Positions 44,002 to 53,202 of a stretch of 64,000 nucleotides of DNA are shown one piece after another; the stretch's first letter is position 1; the number at the start of each line of letters is the position of its first letter. The DNA is taken from positions 2,294,001 to 2,358,000 of the forward strand of contig BJHW01000002.1 in the NCBI GenBank assembly GCA_005405945.1, read 5' to 3'. Source of the stretch: Streptomyces violaceusniger. Its GTDB lineage: Bacteria > Actinomycetota > Actinomycetes > Streptomycetales > Streptomycetaceae. Below the pieces are notes generated by a model. The model did no database searches. It saw only the letters and a program-made list of their open reading frames with translations, and had not been told where the DNA came from. The position numbers and the translations under genes were made by a program.

Positions 44002-45126
44002 ATGACACCCACGACCTCACCCGTGCGCGTCCGAGCCACCGACGCCACGGGCCAACCCGAACGCACGCCACAACTGGAGGCGCTCTACCGGGGGTTCGAG
44101 CAGCAACTGCTGGTCCCCCTGTGGACCGCGATCGGTGAGCTCATGCCGGCCCACCCGGTGTCGCAGGCGCGGCCGCACCGCTGGCGCTGGAAGGACCTGC
44201 TGCCTATGGCGGAGCAGGCGGGGCAGCTCGTCCCGGTCGGGCGCGGCGGCGAACGCCGGGCCATCGCTCTGGCCAACCCCGGTCTCGGCGGACAGCCCTT
44301 CGCGACCCCGACGCTGTGGGCGGCGATCCAGTACCTCAACCCGCAGGAGTACGCTCCGATCCACCGGCACACGCAGAACGCCTTCCGCTTCGTGGTCGAG
44401 GGCGAGGGCGTCTGGACCGTCGTGAACGGCGACCCGGTCGCCATGCGGCGCGGTGACTTCCTGCCGCAGGCCGGCTGGCACTGGCACGGTCACCACAACC
44501 GCAGTGACCGGGCGATGGCCTGGATCGACGGACTCGACATCCCCTTCCAGCACTACACCGACGCGACCTTCTTCGAGTTCGGCGCCGACGAGGTGGACAC
44601 CCGCGAGGCACCGCAGCGTTCGCGCTCCGAGCGGCTGTGGGCCCACCCAGGCCTGCGGCCCCTGACCCACCTTCAGCCCACTCCGGCAACACCCCTGCTC
44701 GCCTACCGGTGGGAGCACACCGACCGGGCTCTGGCCGAGCAGCTGGCGCTGGAGGCGGAGGGATACTCCGCGACCGTCGAGCCCGGCCACGCCGCGGTCC
44801 GCTACACCAACCCGACCACGGGCGCCGACATCCTGCCGACACTGCGCACCGAGTTCCACCGCCTGGCGCCGGACACTGCGACAGCGGCGCGCAGCGAGGT
44901 CGGCTCCTCGGTGTTCCAGGTGTTCGACGGCACCGGCGAGGTCACCGTCGGCGACTCCCGCTGGAGCGTCGAACGCGGCGACCTGTTCGTCGTGCCGTCC
45001 TGGCAGCCACTGGCCTTCGCCACGGAGCACGGCCTGGACCTGTTCAGGTTCACCGACGCACCGATCTTCGAACGACTCCATCTCCACCGCTCCCACCAGT
45101 CTCCCCAGGAAAGGGCCGAAGCATGA
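44002..45126 (+). CDS. Gentisate 1,2-dioxygenase (bicupin)
   Basis: The 374-residue protein has two cupin domains. The first has the iron ligands in YAPIHRHTQNAFRFVVEGEG and GWHWHGHHN, the layout of gentisate and related salicylate dioxygenases. The second (SSVFQVFDGTGEVTVGDSRW) has lost its metal site, as usual. It cleaves gentisate to maleylpyruvate using Fe(II) and O2. Its stop overlaps the start of the fumarylpyruvate hydrolase gene (ATGA), so the pathway genes are translationally coupled. IclR is divergent. Confidence 0.92.
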   Translation: MTPTTSPVRVRATDATGQPERTPQLEALYRGFEQQLLVPLWTAIGELMPAHPVSQARPHRWRWKDLLPMAEQAGQLVPVGRGGERRAIALANPGLGGQPFATPTLWAAIQYLNPQEYAPIHRHTQNAFRFVVEGEGVWTVVNGDPVAMRRGDFLPQAGWHWHGHHNRSDRAMAWIDGLDIPFQHYTDATFFEFGADEVDTREAPQRSRSERLWAHPGLRPLTHLQPTPATPLLAYRWEHTDRALAEQLALEAEGYSATVEPGHAAVRYTNPTTGADILPTLRTEFHRLAPDTATAARSEVGSSVFQVFDGTGEVTVGDSRWSVERGDLFVVPSWQPLAFATEHGLDLFRFTDAPIFERLHLHRSHQSPQERAEA

Positions 45127-45949
45127 AGCTCGCCACCGTACGTACCGACAACGGGCTCCGCACGGTCCGCGTCGAGGACGGCGGGTACGTCGACCTCGGC
45201 CCCGGAGACCTCGGCGGCTTCCTCGCTCACGCCGACTGGCAGTCTCGGGCCGCGGACGCCCAGGGCCCTCGCCTCTCCCTGGACCGGTCCCAGCTCGCGC
45301 CCGTGATCCCGCAGCCCGGAAAGATCGTCTGCGTGGGCCTCAACTACCGTACCCACATCACGGAGATGGGCCGCGACTTGCCCGAATTCCCCACCTTGTT
45401 CGCCAAGTACCCCGAGGCGCTCATCGGGCCGAACGACCCGCTGACGCTGCCTGAGGAGTCCGACGCGGTCGACTGGGAGGCAGAACTGGTCGTGGTCGTC
45501 GGGCAGCGCGTCCGGCGTGCGGACCGGGCCGCCGCGGAGGCGGCCATCGCCGGGTACACCATCCTCAACGACGTGACGCTGCGCGACTGGCAGTTCCGCA
45601 CCCGGGAGTGGCTGCAGGGCAAGACATGGGAGGCCACCACCCCCTCGGCCCCTACCTGGTCACTCCGGACGAGCTGGCCCCGGACGCCGAGATCAGCTGC
45701 ACCATCGACGACGAGGTCGTGCAGAAGTCCAACATCGGCGACCTGCTCTTCGACGCCGCCGACCTGGTCAGCTACATCTCGACGATCCTCACCCTCAACC
45801 CCGGGGACCTGATCGCCACCGGTACCACCGGGGGAGTCGGCCACGCTCGTAAGCCGCCGCGGTACCTCCAGGGCGGCGAGACCGTCGTCACCCGCATCGA
45901 CGGCATCGGCGAGCTGGTCACTCCCGTACGGCGGAGCGAGCCGTCATGA
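45123..45949 (+). pseudogene. Fumarylacetoacetate hydrolase-family (fumarylpyruvate hydrolase), single frameshift
   Basis: ATG 45123 begins MKLATVRTDNGLRTVRVEDG. The catalytic domain follows (KIVCVGLNYRTHITEMGRDL, then DAVDWEAELVVVVGQRV with two metal Glu and YTILNDVTLRDWQFRTREWL). After GKTWEATT the frame breaks; adding one C to the CCCCC near 45642 restores PLGPYLVTPDELAPDAEISC and the end GDLIATGTTGGVGHARKPPR. All active-site residues are present. It would split fumarylpyruvate into fumarate and pyruvate. It overlaps both neighbours by 4 nt, so coupling is kept. Confidence 0.88.
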
Positions 45950-46656
45950 CGAACGCGCCGACGTCCTCCTACCTCCCCTGGATGACCGAGGGCCACGAGT
46001 ACTTCATGTCCGCCCTCAAGCGGATCGGCGACGAGCAGCTTGAAGGACCGAGCGCCCTGCCAGGTTGGACCGGCAGGCATCTGCTGTCCCACGTCGGCCA
46101 CAACGCGCGGGCCCTGGGCCGCCTGGCGCACTGGGCGGCGACCGGGGAACCGACCGCCATGTATCGGAACCCGTCCGCGCGGGCCGAGGAGATCGAGGCA
46201 GGAGGCGTCTGGCCGGCGCCACGGCTGCGCGACTTCGTCGAGGACGAGCAGGTGCGGCTGTCCGTCGCGCTCGACCGGCTGACAGGGGTGCAGTGGCAGG
46301 CAGAGGTCGTCACCGCGCAGGGCCGCACGGTCCCGGCGACCACCATCCCCTGGCTGCGCAGCCGCGAGCTGTGGATCCACGCCTGCGACCTGCCCTCCGG
46401 CGGCGACTTCGCGGAATTTCCCGACGCCTTCACCGACGCGCTCATCACTGACGCCCTCACCCGCCGTCGCACAGGGCAGTCGGTCGCGGTGGGCGTGAGG
46501 GCCACCGACCGCGAGACGGACGCATTCCCACGCGGCGACGTCATCGTGGAGGGCCCTTCGGCCGATCTTGCCCGCTGGCTCACCGGCCGTGGAACCTCAC
46601 CGCACCTCAGGACGACCACGGGCGCACCGCTTCCGCAACTGCCGCCGTGGCTGTGA
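45946..46656 (+). CDS. Maleylpyruvate isomerase-family protein (mycothiol-dependent type)
   Basis: The 236-residue protein is of the DinB-like/MDMPI fold. Metal ligands expected in the family are in GRHLLSHVGHNARAL (His) and in LRSRELWIHACDLPSGGDF (Glu and His). Members isomerise maleylpyruvate to fumarylpyruvate with mycothiol as cofactor, which replaces the glutathione-dependent enzyme of other bacteria. Its place between the ring-cleavage and hydrolase genes and the alcohol dehydrogenase supports that role. The start overlaps the previous stop (ATGA). Confidence 0.9.
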   Translation: MTNAPTSSYLPWMTEGHEYFMSALKRIGDEQLEGPSALPGWTGRHLLSHVGHNARALGRLAHWAATGEPTAMYRNPSARAEEIEAGGVWPAPRLRDFVEDEQVRLSVALDRLTGVQWQAEVVTAQGRTVPATTIPWLRSRELWIHACDLPSGGDFAEFPDAFTDALITDALTRRRTGQSVAVGVRATDRETDAFPRGDVIVEGPSADLARWLTGRGTSPHLRTTTGAPLPQLPPWL

Positions 46657-46685
46657 TCGCCCGGCACCGACCCAGAAGGACAACC

Positions 46686-47792
46686 ATGAAGACCACCGCT
46701 GCCGTTGTCGATGCCAAGGGAGCCGCCTTCGAGCTCACCGAGGTAACCCTCGACGATCCCCGACCCGACGAGATGATCGTGCGCATCGTGGCCGTCGGAC
46801 TGTGCCACACGGACCTGAGCGCACGCACAGGGGCCACCCCCTTCCCCCTGCCCGCCGTACTGGGACACGAGGGTGCCGGAGTCGTCGAGGCCGTCGGCTC
46901 CCAGGTCGGCGACTTCACGCCCGGCGACCGGGTGATCATCAGCTTTAACTCCTGTGGTGCCTGCGCCGGTTGCCGCGCGGGGCGGCCCGTGTACTGCGAC
47001 CACTGGACCGCACTGAACCTGCTCGGCGGCTCACGCCTCGACGGATCCGCGCCGATCAGCCGGGCCTCTGGACCGGTGCACGGCCACTTCTTCGGCCAGT
47101 CGTCCTTCGCCCACCACGCCCTGGTCCATGCCCGGTCCGCGGTCAAGGCGCCCGACGACATCGACCTCGAGGTCCTCGCACCCCTCGGCTGCAGTGTGCA
47201 GACCGGCGTGGGAGCCGTCGTCAACGTCGCCCGGCCGACGCCGGGCAGCACGCTGGTCGTGTTCGGCGCCGGCGGTGTGGGCCTGGCCGCGCTGATGGGC
47301 GCACGCCTGACCTCGGCGTCGCGCGTCGTGGCCGTCGACGTCAACCCCGCGCGCTTGGAGCTGGCCCGTGAACTCGGCGCCACCCACACCATCAACGCGA
47401 CCGAGGCCGACGTACCCGAGGCCGTACGAGAGCTGACCGGAGGCACCGGCGCGAACTACGCCGTCGAGACCAGCGGCCGACTGGCCGTGCTGGAAGGCGC
47501 GATCGCCTCGCTGGCCTCAGCCGGCACCTGCGTCGTGGTCGGCGCGCCGCCGCTGGGCTCGACCATCCCCGTCGACGTGCCGGATCTGCTCGGACGGGGG
47601 ATTCGGCTGCTGGGGACCAACCAGGGCGACAGCGACCCGCAGCTCTTCCTGCCCCGGCTGATCGACCTGCACCGGGAGGGCCGCCTGCCCTTCGACCGGC
47701 TGATCCAGCAGTTCCCCTTCGAGAAGATCAATGACGCTGCCGCGCAGGCGCTGGACGGCTCTGTGATCAAGCCCGTCCTCGTCATGTCCTAG
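46686..47792 (+). CDS. Zinc-dependent aryl-alcohol-type dehydrogenase
   Basis: The 368-residue MDR protein has the catalytic zinc ligands (VGLCHTDLSAR, VLGHEGAGVVEAVG), the structural zinc cysteines (CGACAGCRAGRPVYC) and the NAD fold (TLVVFGAGGVGLAALMGARL). Sequence features such as LAPLGCSVQTGVGAVVNVA are those of the benzyl/aryl-alcohol dehydrogenase branch. In this operon it may oxidise a hydroxybenzyl alcohol that feeds gentisate. ATG 46686 follows AGAAGGACAACC. A strong hairpin follows the stop. Confidence 0.93.
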   Translation: MKTTAAVVDAKGAAFELTEVTLDDPRPDEMIVRIVAVGLCHTDLSARTGATPFPLPAVLGHEGAGVVEAVGSQVGDFTPGDRVIISFNSCGACAGCRAGRPVYCDHWTALNLLGGSRLDGSAPISRASGPVHGHFFGQSSFAHHALVHARSAVKAPDDIDLEVLAPLGCSVQTGVGAVVNVARPTPGSTLVVFGAGGVGLAALMGARLTSASRVVAVDVNPARLELARELGATHTINATEADVPEAVRELTGGTGANYAVETSGRLAVLEGAIASLASAGTCVVVGAPPLGSTIPVDVPDLLGRGIRLLGTNQGDSDPQLFLPRLIDLHREGRLPFDRLIQQFPFEKINDAAAQALDGSVIKPVLVMS

Positions 47793-47802
47793 CCGAAGGC
47801 CA

Positions 47803-47845
47803 ACCGGTGCGGTTCCCCGGCCCTGGGGCCCTGAACCGCACCGGT
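47803..47845. terminator. Bidirectional terminator between convergent genes
   Basis: ACCGGTGCGGTTC and GAACCGCACCGGT form a perfect 13-bp stem with a 17-nt loop between the alcohol dehydrogenase stop (47792) and the MFS stop (47867). Confidence 0.85.
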
Positions 47846-47866
47846 CAACCGGACGACGGCGGCGCG

Positions 47867-49222
47867 CTACTGCTTCTCGGTCAGAGCCATTCCACGTGTC
47901 TCGGGTGCGCGGAACATGACCCAGGCCGTCAGCAATGACGTGGCCGCTACGTAGGTCACAAACGCTCCGTCCATGTCGATCTGGCCGAGCCACTGGCGCA
48001 GGTACGGTGCCGTTCCGGCGAACAGAGTCGCGGCCAGCGCGTACGGCACCGCGATGCCGGAGGCACGCACGCCCGTGGGGAAGAACTCGGCGAGAACGGC
48101 GGGATAGACGGCGCCGAGAAACGCGAAGGCCACCAGCGCGGCCGCCATCGCCAGCCCGAACTGCCATGCCGTTCCGCCGCGCGCCAGCAGGTCGAGCGGC
48201 CAGGCCAGGACCGCCGCGGCGATACCGAAGGTGATCATCGTCGGTCGTCGGCCTATGCGATCGGACAGGGCACCGGCCAGGGGCAGCGCCATGAGCCCCA
48301 CGGCCTGCGCCGCGACGCTGGCCCACAACGCGGAGGTCGCGGGAATGCCGAGTGCGGTCACTGCCCAGGCCGGAGCGCCGATGGCCCAGGTGTAGTAGTA
48401 GACCCCGAGTGCGGCCCCCATGAAGAAGACGCGGGCGGCGGCTGCCCGGTTGGCCCACAGGCCGACGACGAGACTTGTCCGCCTGCTCGCGGGACCCGTT
48501 CCCTCCCGCTGGTTCCTCGCGACGAAGGCCTCTGTCTCGTCGAGCTTGCGGCGCAGATAGAGCGTGTACAGCGCGATCACCGCGCCGAGGACGAAGGGGA
48601 GCCGCCAGCCCCATGAGGCCATGGCGCCCTTCGACAGCACCGAGGTGAGGATCGCTCCGAGGATGGTCGCGACCATCACGGCGGCAGTGCCGGAGGCGAA
48701 GATCGAACTCGCCCAGAGCCCGCGGCGTCGAGCCGGCGCCTCCTCACCGATGTAGGTGTAGGCGGCTGCGACCTCGCCGGTGTGTGCCGCGCCCTGCAGA
48801 AGCCTGGCGATCAGCATGACGACGGCGCCCAGAAGGCCGGCCTGGTCGTACGTAGGTGTGACGGCGATGAGGATCATCCCGCCGGATGCGCAGGCTATCG
48901 CCACCAGCAGGGAGGTCTTGCGGCCTTTCCGGTCGGCCAGCCAGCCGAAGAGGACTCCGCCGACGGGCCGGATCGCGAAACCGACCGCGAACACCGCGAA
49001 GGTCGCGAGAACGGCGGCTTTGGGATCGTGCGGCGCGAAGATCTGGGCGCTGAAGAAGCTGGCGAAGACCGCGTACGCGGTCCAGTCGTACCACTCCAGA
49101 GCGTTGCCGAGAGCGACGCTGGCCAGATTCCGACGCCTGCGCGCCGCCGACACCGACGCGCCGGTGCCGGTACCCGGTGACGCGGCGACCAGGGACAGGT
49201 CAGCCGGTTCCGAAACGGACAT
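47867..49222 (-). CDS. MFS transporter, metabolite:H+ symporter (MHS) type
   Basis: 451 residues with twelve hydrophobic segments and the MHS-family features NALEWYDWTAYAVFASFF in helix 1, GWLADRKGRKTSLLVAIACA in the 2-3 loop, and RLLQGAAHTGEVAAAYTYIG in helix 4. MHS permeases import organic acids including aromatic acids such as gentisate or shikimate. It is convergent with the gentisate operon, so it is the likely uptake system for the substrate, although it could serve the hydroxyquinol branch instead. Confidence 0.9.
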   Translation of the reverse strand: MSVSEPADLSLVAASPGTGTGASVSAARRRRNLASVALGNALEWYDWTAYAVFASFFSAQIFAPHDPKAAVLATFAVFAVGFAIRPVGGVLFGWLADRKGRKTSLLVAIACASGGMILIAVTPTYDQAGLLGAVVMLIARLLQGAAHTGEVAAAYTYIGEEAPARRRGLWASSIFASGTAAVMVATILGAILTSVLSKGAMASWGWRLPFVLGAVIALYTLYLRRKLDETEAFVARNQREGTGPASRRTSLVVGLWANRAAAARVFFMGAALGVYYYTWAIGAPAWAVTALGIPATSALWASVAAQAVGLMALPLAGALSDRIGRRPTMITFGIAAAVLAWPLDLLARGGTAWQFGLAMAAALVAFAFLGAVYPAVLAEFFPTGVRASGIAVPYALAATLFAGTAPYLRQWLGQIDMDGAFVTYVAATSLLTAWVMFRAPETRGMALTEKQ

Positions 49223-49359
49223 GGAGGTCTCGCTCTCTCGTCGCAGGGGAGGCAGGCCGGGGAGGCTTCTGCACTGCCCGCTGACGGTAAGAGCGCGGAT
49301 TCGGACGCCTAAGACGCCTCACGCAGACGCTGGGACGATTCGCGCAGAGGTGGATTCGC

Positions 49360-50001
49360 TCAGCGCGTGATACGCCCAGACCCGGAAGGACGCGTGCGCG
49401 AAAAGTCCGGGACCGCGATTCCTCGGAGGACCGAGTCAGCGACCCGAGCAGCCCAGCCGCCGCCCGTGGGCCGCCCGGCGAGGTGATCGGCGTAATACGC
49501 GCCCACGGCGGCACTCACCGCTTGCTCGAGGTCCGCGTCCTCGCGGACCTGCCCGCTGGCCTGCCCTGCTCGCAGCACCCGGAGAAAGGACTCACGCCGG
49601 GGCAGGAACGTAGACATCCTGATCGTCTCAAGGAGTTCGGGCGTCCGCTTCTCGGTTGCCAGACATGACCCTGTGAGACTGAGTCCACCGATCCGCTCGT
49701 AGTCGGCCGTCATGTGCTCAAGCAGTTCGACGAGGTCCGAGCGCACATCGTCCGTCGGCTCGGGAACGTTGTCGATCCGCAGGTGGGTCAGGGCGGCTCC
49801 GATGAGAGCCATGCGCGTCGGGAACCGTGAATAGACGGTTGCCTTGGCCGTGCTCACCTCGGCGGCCACCTTGGCGACCGAGAAACCTTCGAGTCCTTCA
49901 GTCGCCAGGACACGGATCGCCGCGTCCAGGATCGCGGTGTCGATCCCCTCTTTTTTGGGCCTGCCCCGCCCGGGCTTACCGGTCTTGTTGTCCTCCGTCA
50001 C
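49360..50001 (-). CDS. TetR-family transcriptional repressor
   Basis: The 213-residue protein opens with GRPKKEGIDTAILDAAIRVL and the helix-turn-helix VAAEVSTAKATVYSRFPTRM. The C-terminal ligand domain is of the TetR_C type (ADYERIGGLSLTGSCLATEK). It is divergent from the MFS gene at 50208. A perfect ATTTTCTAG/CTAGAAAAT inverted repeat lies 58 bp upstream of its start, and a near copy occurs at 61450, so it may control both loci. Confidence 0.92.
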   Translation of the reverse strand: MTEDNKTGKPGRGRPKKEGIDTAILDAAIRVLATEGLEGFSVAKVAAEVSTAKATVYSRFPTRMALIGAALTHLRIDNVPEPTDDVRSDLVELLEHMTADYERIGGLSLTGSCLATEKRTPELLETIRMSTFLPRRESFLRVLRAGQASGQVREDADLEQAVSAAVGAYYADHLAGRPTGGGWAARVADSVLRGIAVPDFSRTRPSGSGRITR

Positions 50002-50058
50002 GTCCCCACCTTAAGCCGTCCGATCAGCACCGTTCGACGCCCGGCGTGCCCGTCTGGT

Positions 50059-50086
50059 ATTTTCTAGACAGTGGTGACTAGAAAAT
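50059..50086. promoter_or_regulatory. Probable TetR operator, copy 1
   Basis: ATTTTCTAG-N10-CTAGAAAAT is a perfect 9-bp inverted repeat in the TetR/MFS intergenic region. Its A+T content stands out strongly. A second copy with the same 10-nt spacer lies at 61450-61477. Confidence 0.75.
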
Positions 50087-50207
50087 GAGATGCCGATTCC
50101 GAGTGCTCACTCGCAGCCACCGCGACCCGAGGAACGTGTCGCATGGAACGGTCAACGACGATCGACCAGCTTTCCCCTGGGGTGACCGATCTCTCAGAGG
50201 AGTGCCT

Positions 50208-51439
50208 ATGGAAACCCTGCAGTCCACCCAACCTGTCGCGTCAGCCGTTTCCGTCCCCCGGCTGACGCCCCACATCGACGCGAGGTATGGCTGGCCGCCT
50301 GGCCGCTGACAGCGGTGTTCATGCTGTCCAACGCGGCCACCCCGCTGTACGTCCTGTGGCGGCGCGAACTCGGCTTCTCGGCCGGAATGCTGACGGTGAT
50401 CTTCGCCTGCTACATCGTCGGTCTGGTCGCCGCGCTGGCGGTGGCGGGCGTGGCCTCGGACCGCATCGGCCGCAAGCCGGTCGTGCTGCCCGCGCTGGGA
50501 CTCGCCATCGTGGCGAGCGTGCTCTTCGCGACCGCCTCCTCCGTGCTCGTCCTCGTCGTGGCCCGGCTGCTCGCCGGTGTCGCGGTCGGGTCCGTCATCT
50601 CCGCGGGCATGGCAGCCGTGACCGACGTCGCCGGATCGCAGCGCAGGCGGCTTGCTGCCTTGCTCGCCTCGGCGGCGATCGTCGTGGGCGCCGGAGTGGG
50701 CCCGCTGTTGGCAGGCATCCTCTCCGAGTCCGTGCCGGGACCGACGGTCACCGTCTTCCTGATCGAGGTCGCCCTGCTCGTCCTCGCCGTCCTCGTCGTG
50801 TGGCGCATGCCGCTGCCCGGACCGACCGGTTCACGCACAGGGGCCTGGATCCGCATCCCGTCGGTGCCGCGACCGCAGCGCGGTGAACTCCTGCTGGGTA
50901 TCGCCGTGTTCCTGCCTGGTCTGGCTTCCACTTCCTACGTGCTGTCCCTGGGCCCGTCCCTGCTGGCCGACGTGTTGGGTACGACGAGCCGGATCGTGTC
51001 CGGTGCCACCACGTTCGTGACCTTCGCCGCGGCCACCGCTGTTCAGTTCTCCGTGCAGCGGTTGCGCATACGCGCGATCCTGCTCATGAGCGCGATCTCC
51101 GTCGTCGCGGCGATGGCCGTCCTGGTGGCAGCCGTGTACGCCTCCTCGGCGATGTTGCTCGTCGTCGCGGCCATTCTGGCCGGGACCGGACATGGCCTGG
51201 GCCAACTGGGAGGCGTCACGCTGATCACCTCCAGCATTTCCGACGACCGCCTCGCGGAGGCCAACGCCGCCCTGAACATCGGTGTCTATCTACCGGCGGG
51301 CCTGCTGTCGGTCGCGCTCGGTTACCTGAGCGATGCCGTCGGCCTCTCCACGGCCACCACTGTGTTCGGCGCGACGATTGTGATCGCCGCGCTCCTCGGA
51401 GCCACTTTCGCGGTCGCCCACCGCCGGACGGCGAACTGA
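50208..51439 (+). pseudogene. MFS transporter, N-terminal frameshift
   Basis: ATG 50208 follows AGAGGAG and reads METLQSTQPVASAVSVPRLT to IDAR, then the frame breaks near 50284. Adding one G to the AGG there gives VWLAAWPLTAVFMLSNAATP and the rest is open: twelve helices, with the 2-3 loop ASDRIGRKPVVLPALG. Without the correction, translation could start only at GTG 50315 and helix 1 would be damaged. It probably exports a toxic substrate under control of the divergent TetR. Confidence 0.85.
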
Positions 51440-51501
51440 CAGCGCGGAAGCGGAATCGAAACGCACGTCCGGCAGCCAAGCGAAGCAAGCGGAGATCAAC
51501 T

Positions 51502-52023
51502 GTGTACAAAAACATTCTGGTGGCCGTCGACGGATCACCCAGCACCGATGTCGTTCTCCACGCCGTCACTTCTCTCGCCGAGCTCACCTCGGCATCGGTG
51601 CACGTACTTCACATCAAGCCCGCCGACCTCCTCTACGGGCCTGTCGCGGGCACGATCGACCTGGAGGACGACACCGAGGCACGAGACATCGTCGACAGTG
51701 CGGTGGAGCAACTGCGAACGGCCGGAGTAGCCGCTGACGGCCAGGTACTCGCAGGGCAGAAGAGACTGCGGGCTGAGGCGGTGCTCCAGTATGCCCATCA
51801 GCGCGGCTGCGATCTGATCGTCCTGGGCCCGAGTCACCACGCCGGGCTCGGTGCCGCGCTGCACGACAGCGTCACGCGGCACGTCGTTGCCCGTACCCCG
51901 GTATCCGTGCTGCTCGTGCACGCGGTTCAGGCGGACCAGGAGTGGGGGCCGGCCCGGCGCGCCGGCGGGGTGAAGCCGGGGCCCAGCGTTTCGGAGGGCA
52001 GCTCACCGAACCGGTCGCGGTAG
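51502..52023 (+). CDS. Universal stress protein (UspA family)
   Basis: The first ~140 residues are a Usp domain: MYKNILVAVDGSPSTDVVLH, LAGQKRLRAEAVLQYAHQRG and the ATP-loop region DLIVLGPSHHAGLGAALHDS. The C-terminal ~30 residues (from about VQADQEWGP) are low complexity and overlap the convergent AraC gene by 97 bp, so the true end may have been altered by an indel. GTG 51502 is the start. Confidence 0.85.
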   Translation: MYKNILVAVDGSPSTDVVLHAVTSLAELTSASVHVLHIKPADLLYGPVAGTIDLEDDTEARDIVDSAVEQLRTAGVAADGQVLAGQKRLRAEAVLQYAHQRGCDLIVLGPSHHAGLGAALHDSVTRHVVARTPVSVLLVHAVQADQEWGPARRAGGVKPGPSVSEGSSPNRSR

Positions 52024-53015
52024 GCGCGGGCGAACCTGCCGAGATTCGTGAAACCCCACTGATAGGCGATGTCGGACACGGTGCCGACTCCGGCCCGCAG
52101 ATCCGCGTGTGCGCGGTCCAGGCGCACACCGCGCAGGTACTGCATCGGGCTCATCCCAAGGTGCTTCTGGAAGGCGTACTGGAGCCCGCGGACGCTGAGG
52201 TCCGCCTGGTCGGCGAGGTCGGAGAGCATGTACTCCCTCTCCGGTGAGGTCTCGATGATGTCGATGACGTCGTTCAGCGCTCGCGGAAAAGGCCCCTGCG
52301 TGGGCTCAGTCCGGAGCGCTTCGCTGTAGGAGTGCGTCTGTGACAGCAGAAGCCCCGAAATGAGGCTGCGTTCAAGGGTCTCGATGTGCCTGACCGCCGC
52401 CGGTGTGCGGGCGTGGCCGTCCAGGAAGGAGAGCAGGCCGGACAGAAGCGCGAGCCATCGCTTGCCTTCGTCGTGTTCCAAGGGAAAGGCCAGACGGAAT
52501 TCGATGGGCCGTGTCACCGGGTGACCGAGCAGACTCGCGAGTTCCTTCTCCACCTGCAGGCGGTCAAACTTGATGCACAACTGGGCGGCGTCCGCCTCCC
52601 AGCGCGGCAGGTAGGTGTGCCGGTGGGGCGAAAAGACGGCGGCCGTCGACGGGCTGGCGGTCGTGCTCTGCGTCCCGCACCGCGAGGCGACGCGACCTTG
52701 CAGCGGGACGTTGATGTGATAGCCGGTCAGGTCGCCGGGATCGACGCTGGCCGCCGCGCCGAAACGCACGTACCCGATGGTGACGTACGAGAGGTGTACC
52801 GCGGCCAGCCGGGGAGCCCGCGGGTGAGGGGCACGGTCGAGAGGCTCGACGCGGGCGGGATAGTAGTGGCTGTTGAGGACGTCACGGAAGTGCCCGAAAT
52901 CCGTGTCGGTGATCTCGTTCGGCATGTGACCGAGAGCGCCGTCGGCGAGAGCGGACACCGGTCGGTGGACCGAGCCCAGCGGCGTCTGGAAAGTGAATTC
53001 GGAATCCCAGTCCAT
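51927..53015 (-). CDS. AraC-family regulator with cupin-type ligand domain
   Basis: The 362-residue protein has an N-terminal AraC-binding-like domain (VHLSYVTIGYVRFGAAASVD, FSPHRHTYLPRWEADAAQLC) and two C-terminal helix-turn-helices (LADQADLSVRGLQYAFQKHL, GTVSDIAYQWGFTNLGRFAR). ATG 53015 (MDWDSEFTFQTPLGSV) follows AGGAGAGGAG, so the longer upstream reading is not used. It is divergent from the flavin monooxygenase gene and should activate the hydroxyquinol operon. A paralogue lies at 60369-61393. Confidence 0.92.
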   Translation of the reverse strand: MDWDSEFTFQTPLGSVHRPVSALADGALGHMPNEITDTDFGHFRDVLNSHYYPARVEPLDRAPHPRAPRLAAVHLSYVTIGYVRFGAAASVDPGDLTGYHINVPLQGRVASRCGTQSTTASPSTAAVFSPHRHTYLPRWEADAAQLCIKFDRLQVEKELASLLGHPVTRPIEFRLAFPLEHDEGKRWLALLSGLLSFLDGHARTPAAVRHIETLERSLISGLLLSQTHSYSEALRTEPTQGPFPRALNDVIDIIETSPEREYMLSDLADQADLSVRGLQYAFQKHLGMSPMQYLRGVRLDRAHADLRAGVGTVSDIAYQWGFTNLGRFARAYRDRFGELPSETLGPGFTPPARRAGPHSWSA

Positions 53016-53202
53016 CGCGGACTCCTCTCCTCCTCGCCCGGGCCTGGCATGGCTTGCCGCACCACCAGCTTCACCACGGGTACGAAGATCATGCGTGTTG
53101 ACTGCGCCAAACGTACTGGCCACTGCGTGAATCGGCTCCCGGCACCGGTAGCCGACTCCTAACGTTCGAGCCACCTTGAACCGTATCGAACAAGGAGCCG
53201 CT

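Noticed and set aside
49200..49359. An additional small gene between the MHS transporter and TetR
   Set aside because: The short frames lack a ribosome site and motifs; the gap is only about 140 bp and holds the MFS promoter.
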